Shown here: positions 63,361-64,000 of the stretch, one piece after another
Position numbering within the stretch: position 1 is the stretch's first letter
Layout of the letters: each line of letters opens with the position of its first letter
Source: JTS-RE37 sp041743425
GTDB lineage: Bacteria > Bacteroidota > Bacteroidia > Flavobacteriales > Flavobacteriaceae
DNA length: 64,000 nucleotides
Assembly (NCBI GenBank): GCA_041743425.1
Contig: JBGTMS010000202.1
Span: forward strand, 18,440 to 82,439
Reading direction: 5' to 3'
Made by a program: the position numbers and the translations under genes
Notes under the pieces: generated by a model
What the model was told of the DNA's origin: nothing
Seen by the model: the letters and a program-made list of their open reading frames with translations, nothing else
Databases searched by the model: none

Positions 63361-64000
63361 ATGACCAAAGTATTTTGCCTCACCCTTTTTCTGAACGCTG
63401 TTTGCACCACGGCGTTCGCACAACCACCCGGAAAGCATTGGGAGGGAGTCGCCTTCGACCAAACAAACAGTGAATTGGCAGTATTCAGCGGCACTGAGTA
63501 TATCAACAATAAATGGAAGGTTACCGATTCGCTTTGGTTGTACAACGGAAAATGGCGCATAGTTGATGATAATAGCATAACTGGCCGTTGGGCTCACGGC
63601 TTGTGCTATCACGATAATGCAATTTATACTTATGGTGGATTGCGATATAATGAAAAGGAGGAGGAGGTTGGACTCAACGATTTACACCGTTTTACAGGTT
63701 CCTGGGAAAAAATCACGGAGGGGCCCCGACTTTCCCTGCCGGAAATGTTTTCAGTGAACGGGGAATTGGTCGTGGCCGGATTCCTGCAGGAGGATAGCAA
63801 CAAGTTTGAGGTCTGGGTATTGCGAGGCAACACATTTCAAAGGCGCTCTTCTACCACCTTAAGTTTGGGGGAAGACAGGCCCAGGGTACTGCTGGTAAAA
63901 GGTGATTTTATAATTGTTTATTTGGACTCCGAAGGCCTGGTCTTTAAAAATATCACCTCCGGTAAAACGAATACAGTGAAAGATTTGCAGAAGCGAACAA
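63361..64000 (+). CDS. Secreted kelch-like protein, N-terminal part (cut by window end)
   Basis: The frame is open to the last base. It begins MTKVFCLTLFLNAVCTTAFA, a Sec signal with cleavage after AFA, then AQPPGKHWEG. Repeated blade-like units follow: GVAFDQTNSELAVFSGTEYI, ADAS-like spacer, GRWAHGLCYHDNAIYTYGGL, PRLSLPEMFSVNGELVVAGF. The A-x-Y-D-x-x-x-x-x-x-v-x-F-G-G-type pattern suggests a kelch beta-propeller. 213 residues visible; function unknown. It is missing 3' sequence. Confidence 0.8.
   Translation, partial: MTKVFCLTLFLNAVCTTAFAQPPGKHWEGVAFDQTNSELAVFSGTEYINNKWKVTDSLWLYNGKWRIVDDNSITGRWAHGLCYHDNAIYTYGGLRYNEKEEEVGLNDLHRFTGSWEKITEGPRLSLPEMFSVNGELVVAGFLQEDSNKFEVWVLRGNTFQRRSSTTLSLGEDRPRVLLVKGDFIIVYLDSEGLVFKNITSGKTNTVKDLQKRT

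Noticed and set aside
1..64000. tRNA, rRNA, CRISPR arrays, insertion sequences, prophage genes
   Set aside because: None of the usual signatures (cloverleaf with TTCGA arm, spaced repeats, transposase or integrase motifs) was recognised by eye.

Overview
The window reads as a chromosomal segment of a marine-type member of Bacteroidota, most likely Flavobacteriaceae. The basis is two SusC/SusD pairs, a LuxR-type beta-propeller PUL regulator, LytS/LytTR two-component genes, flavobacterial -7 promoter boxes (TAnnTTTG) and the conserved order yceD-rpmF-fabH-accB-accC. No rRNA, tRNA, CRISPR array or insertion sequence was seen.

Layout. (1) 1-9890: housekeeping genes: adenine deaminase (cut by the window edge), rsmI, a conserved hypothetical, tdk-alr-mscL-asd, a lipoprotein prolyl oligopeptidase, an orphan ABC ATPase and arfB. 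(2) 9897-18317: FAH-family enzyme, Gre-like factor, FAD oxidoreductase, accC-accB-fabH, rpmF-yceD, pdxA and divergent ribE. (3) 18331-24454: an accessory cluster with a YbdK-type carboxylate-amine ligase, one clear and one probable ATP-grasp ligase, a class I glutamine amidotransferase and two alpha/beta-hydrolase esterases. A 33-codon Cys/His-containing ORF fills the one large gap. This looks like a pathway for an amide- or peptide-bonded product. (4) 24549-29627: an AT-rich MFS gene, a sodium:solute symporter, a TauE/SafE permease lacking a normal start codon, and a secreted endonuclease/exonuclease/phosphatase-fold protein. (5) 29688-47943: polysaccharide utilisation locus 1, on the minus strand. 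It encodes a sensor-regulator, SusC, SusD, a triple-LamG surface lipoprotein, two PF10091/GH144-type hydrolases, a VCBS/ASPIC lipoprotein and a GH43-type protein. The LamG lipoprotein has an in-frame stop inside its signal peptide. (6) 48207-53916: hexuronate operon uxaC-dctP-dctQ-dctM-uxaB, combining TRAP uptake, isomerisation and reduction to altronate. (7) 53986-62825: LytS-type kinase and LytTR regulator, divergent from a second susC-susD operon with two unknown exported proteins. A 21-bp-spaced direct repeat upstream of this susC is a candidate LytTR site. (8) 62826-64000: a terminator, an antisense coding remnant and the start of a secreted kelch-like gene cut by the window edge.

How the parts may work together: PUL 1 would capture and cut a glycan at the surface, while the neighbouring TRAP/UxaC/UxaB operon handles released or environmental hexuronates. 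The two need not share a substrate, and GH144-type enzymes point to beta-1,2-glucan rather than a uronate polymer. The second SusCD operon has no hydrolase, so its substrate is open. All functional calls are by eye from motifs; no database search was possible.
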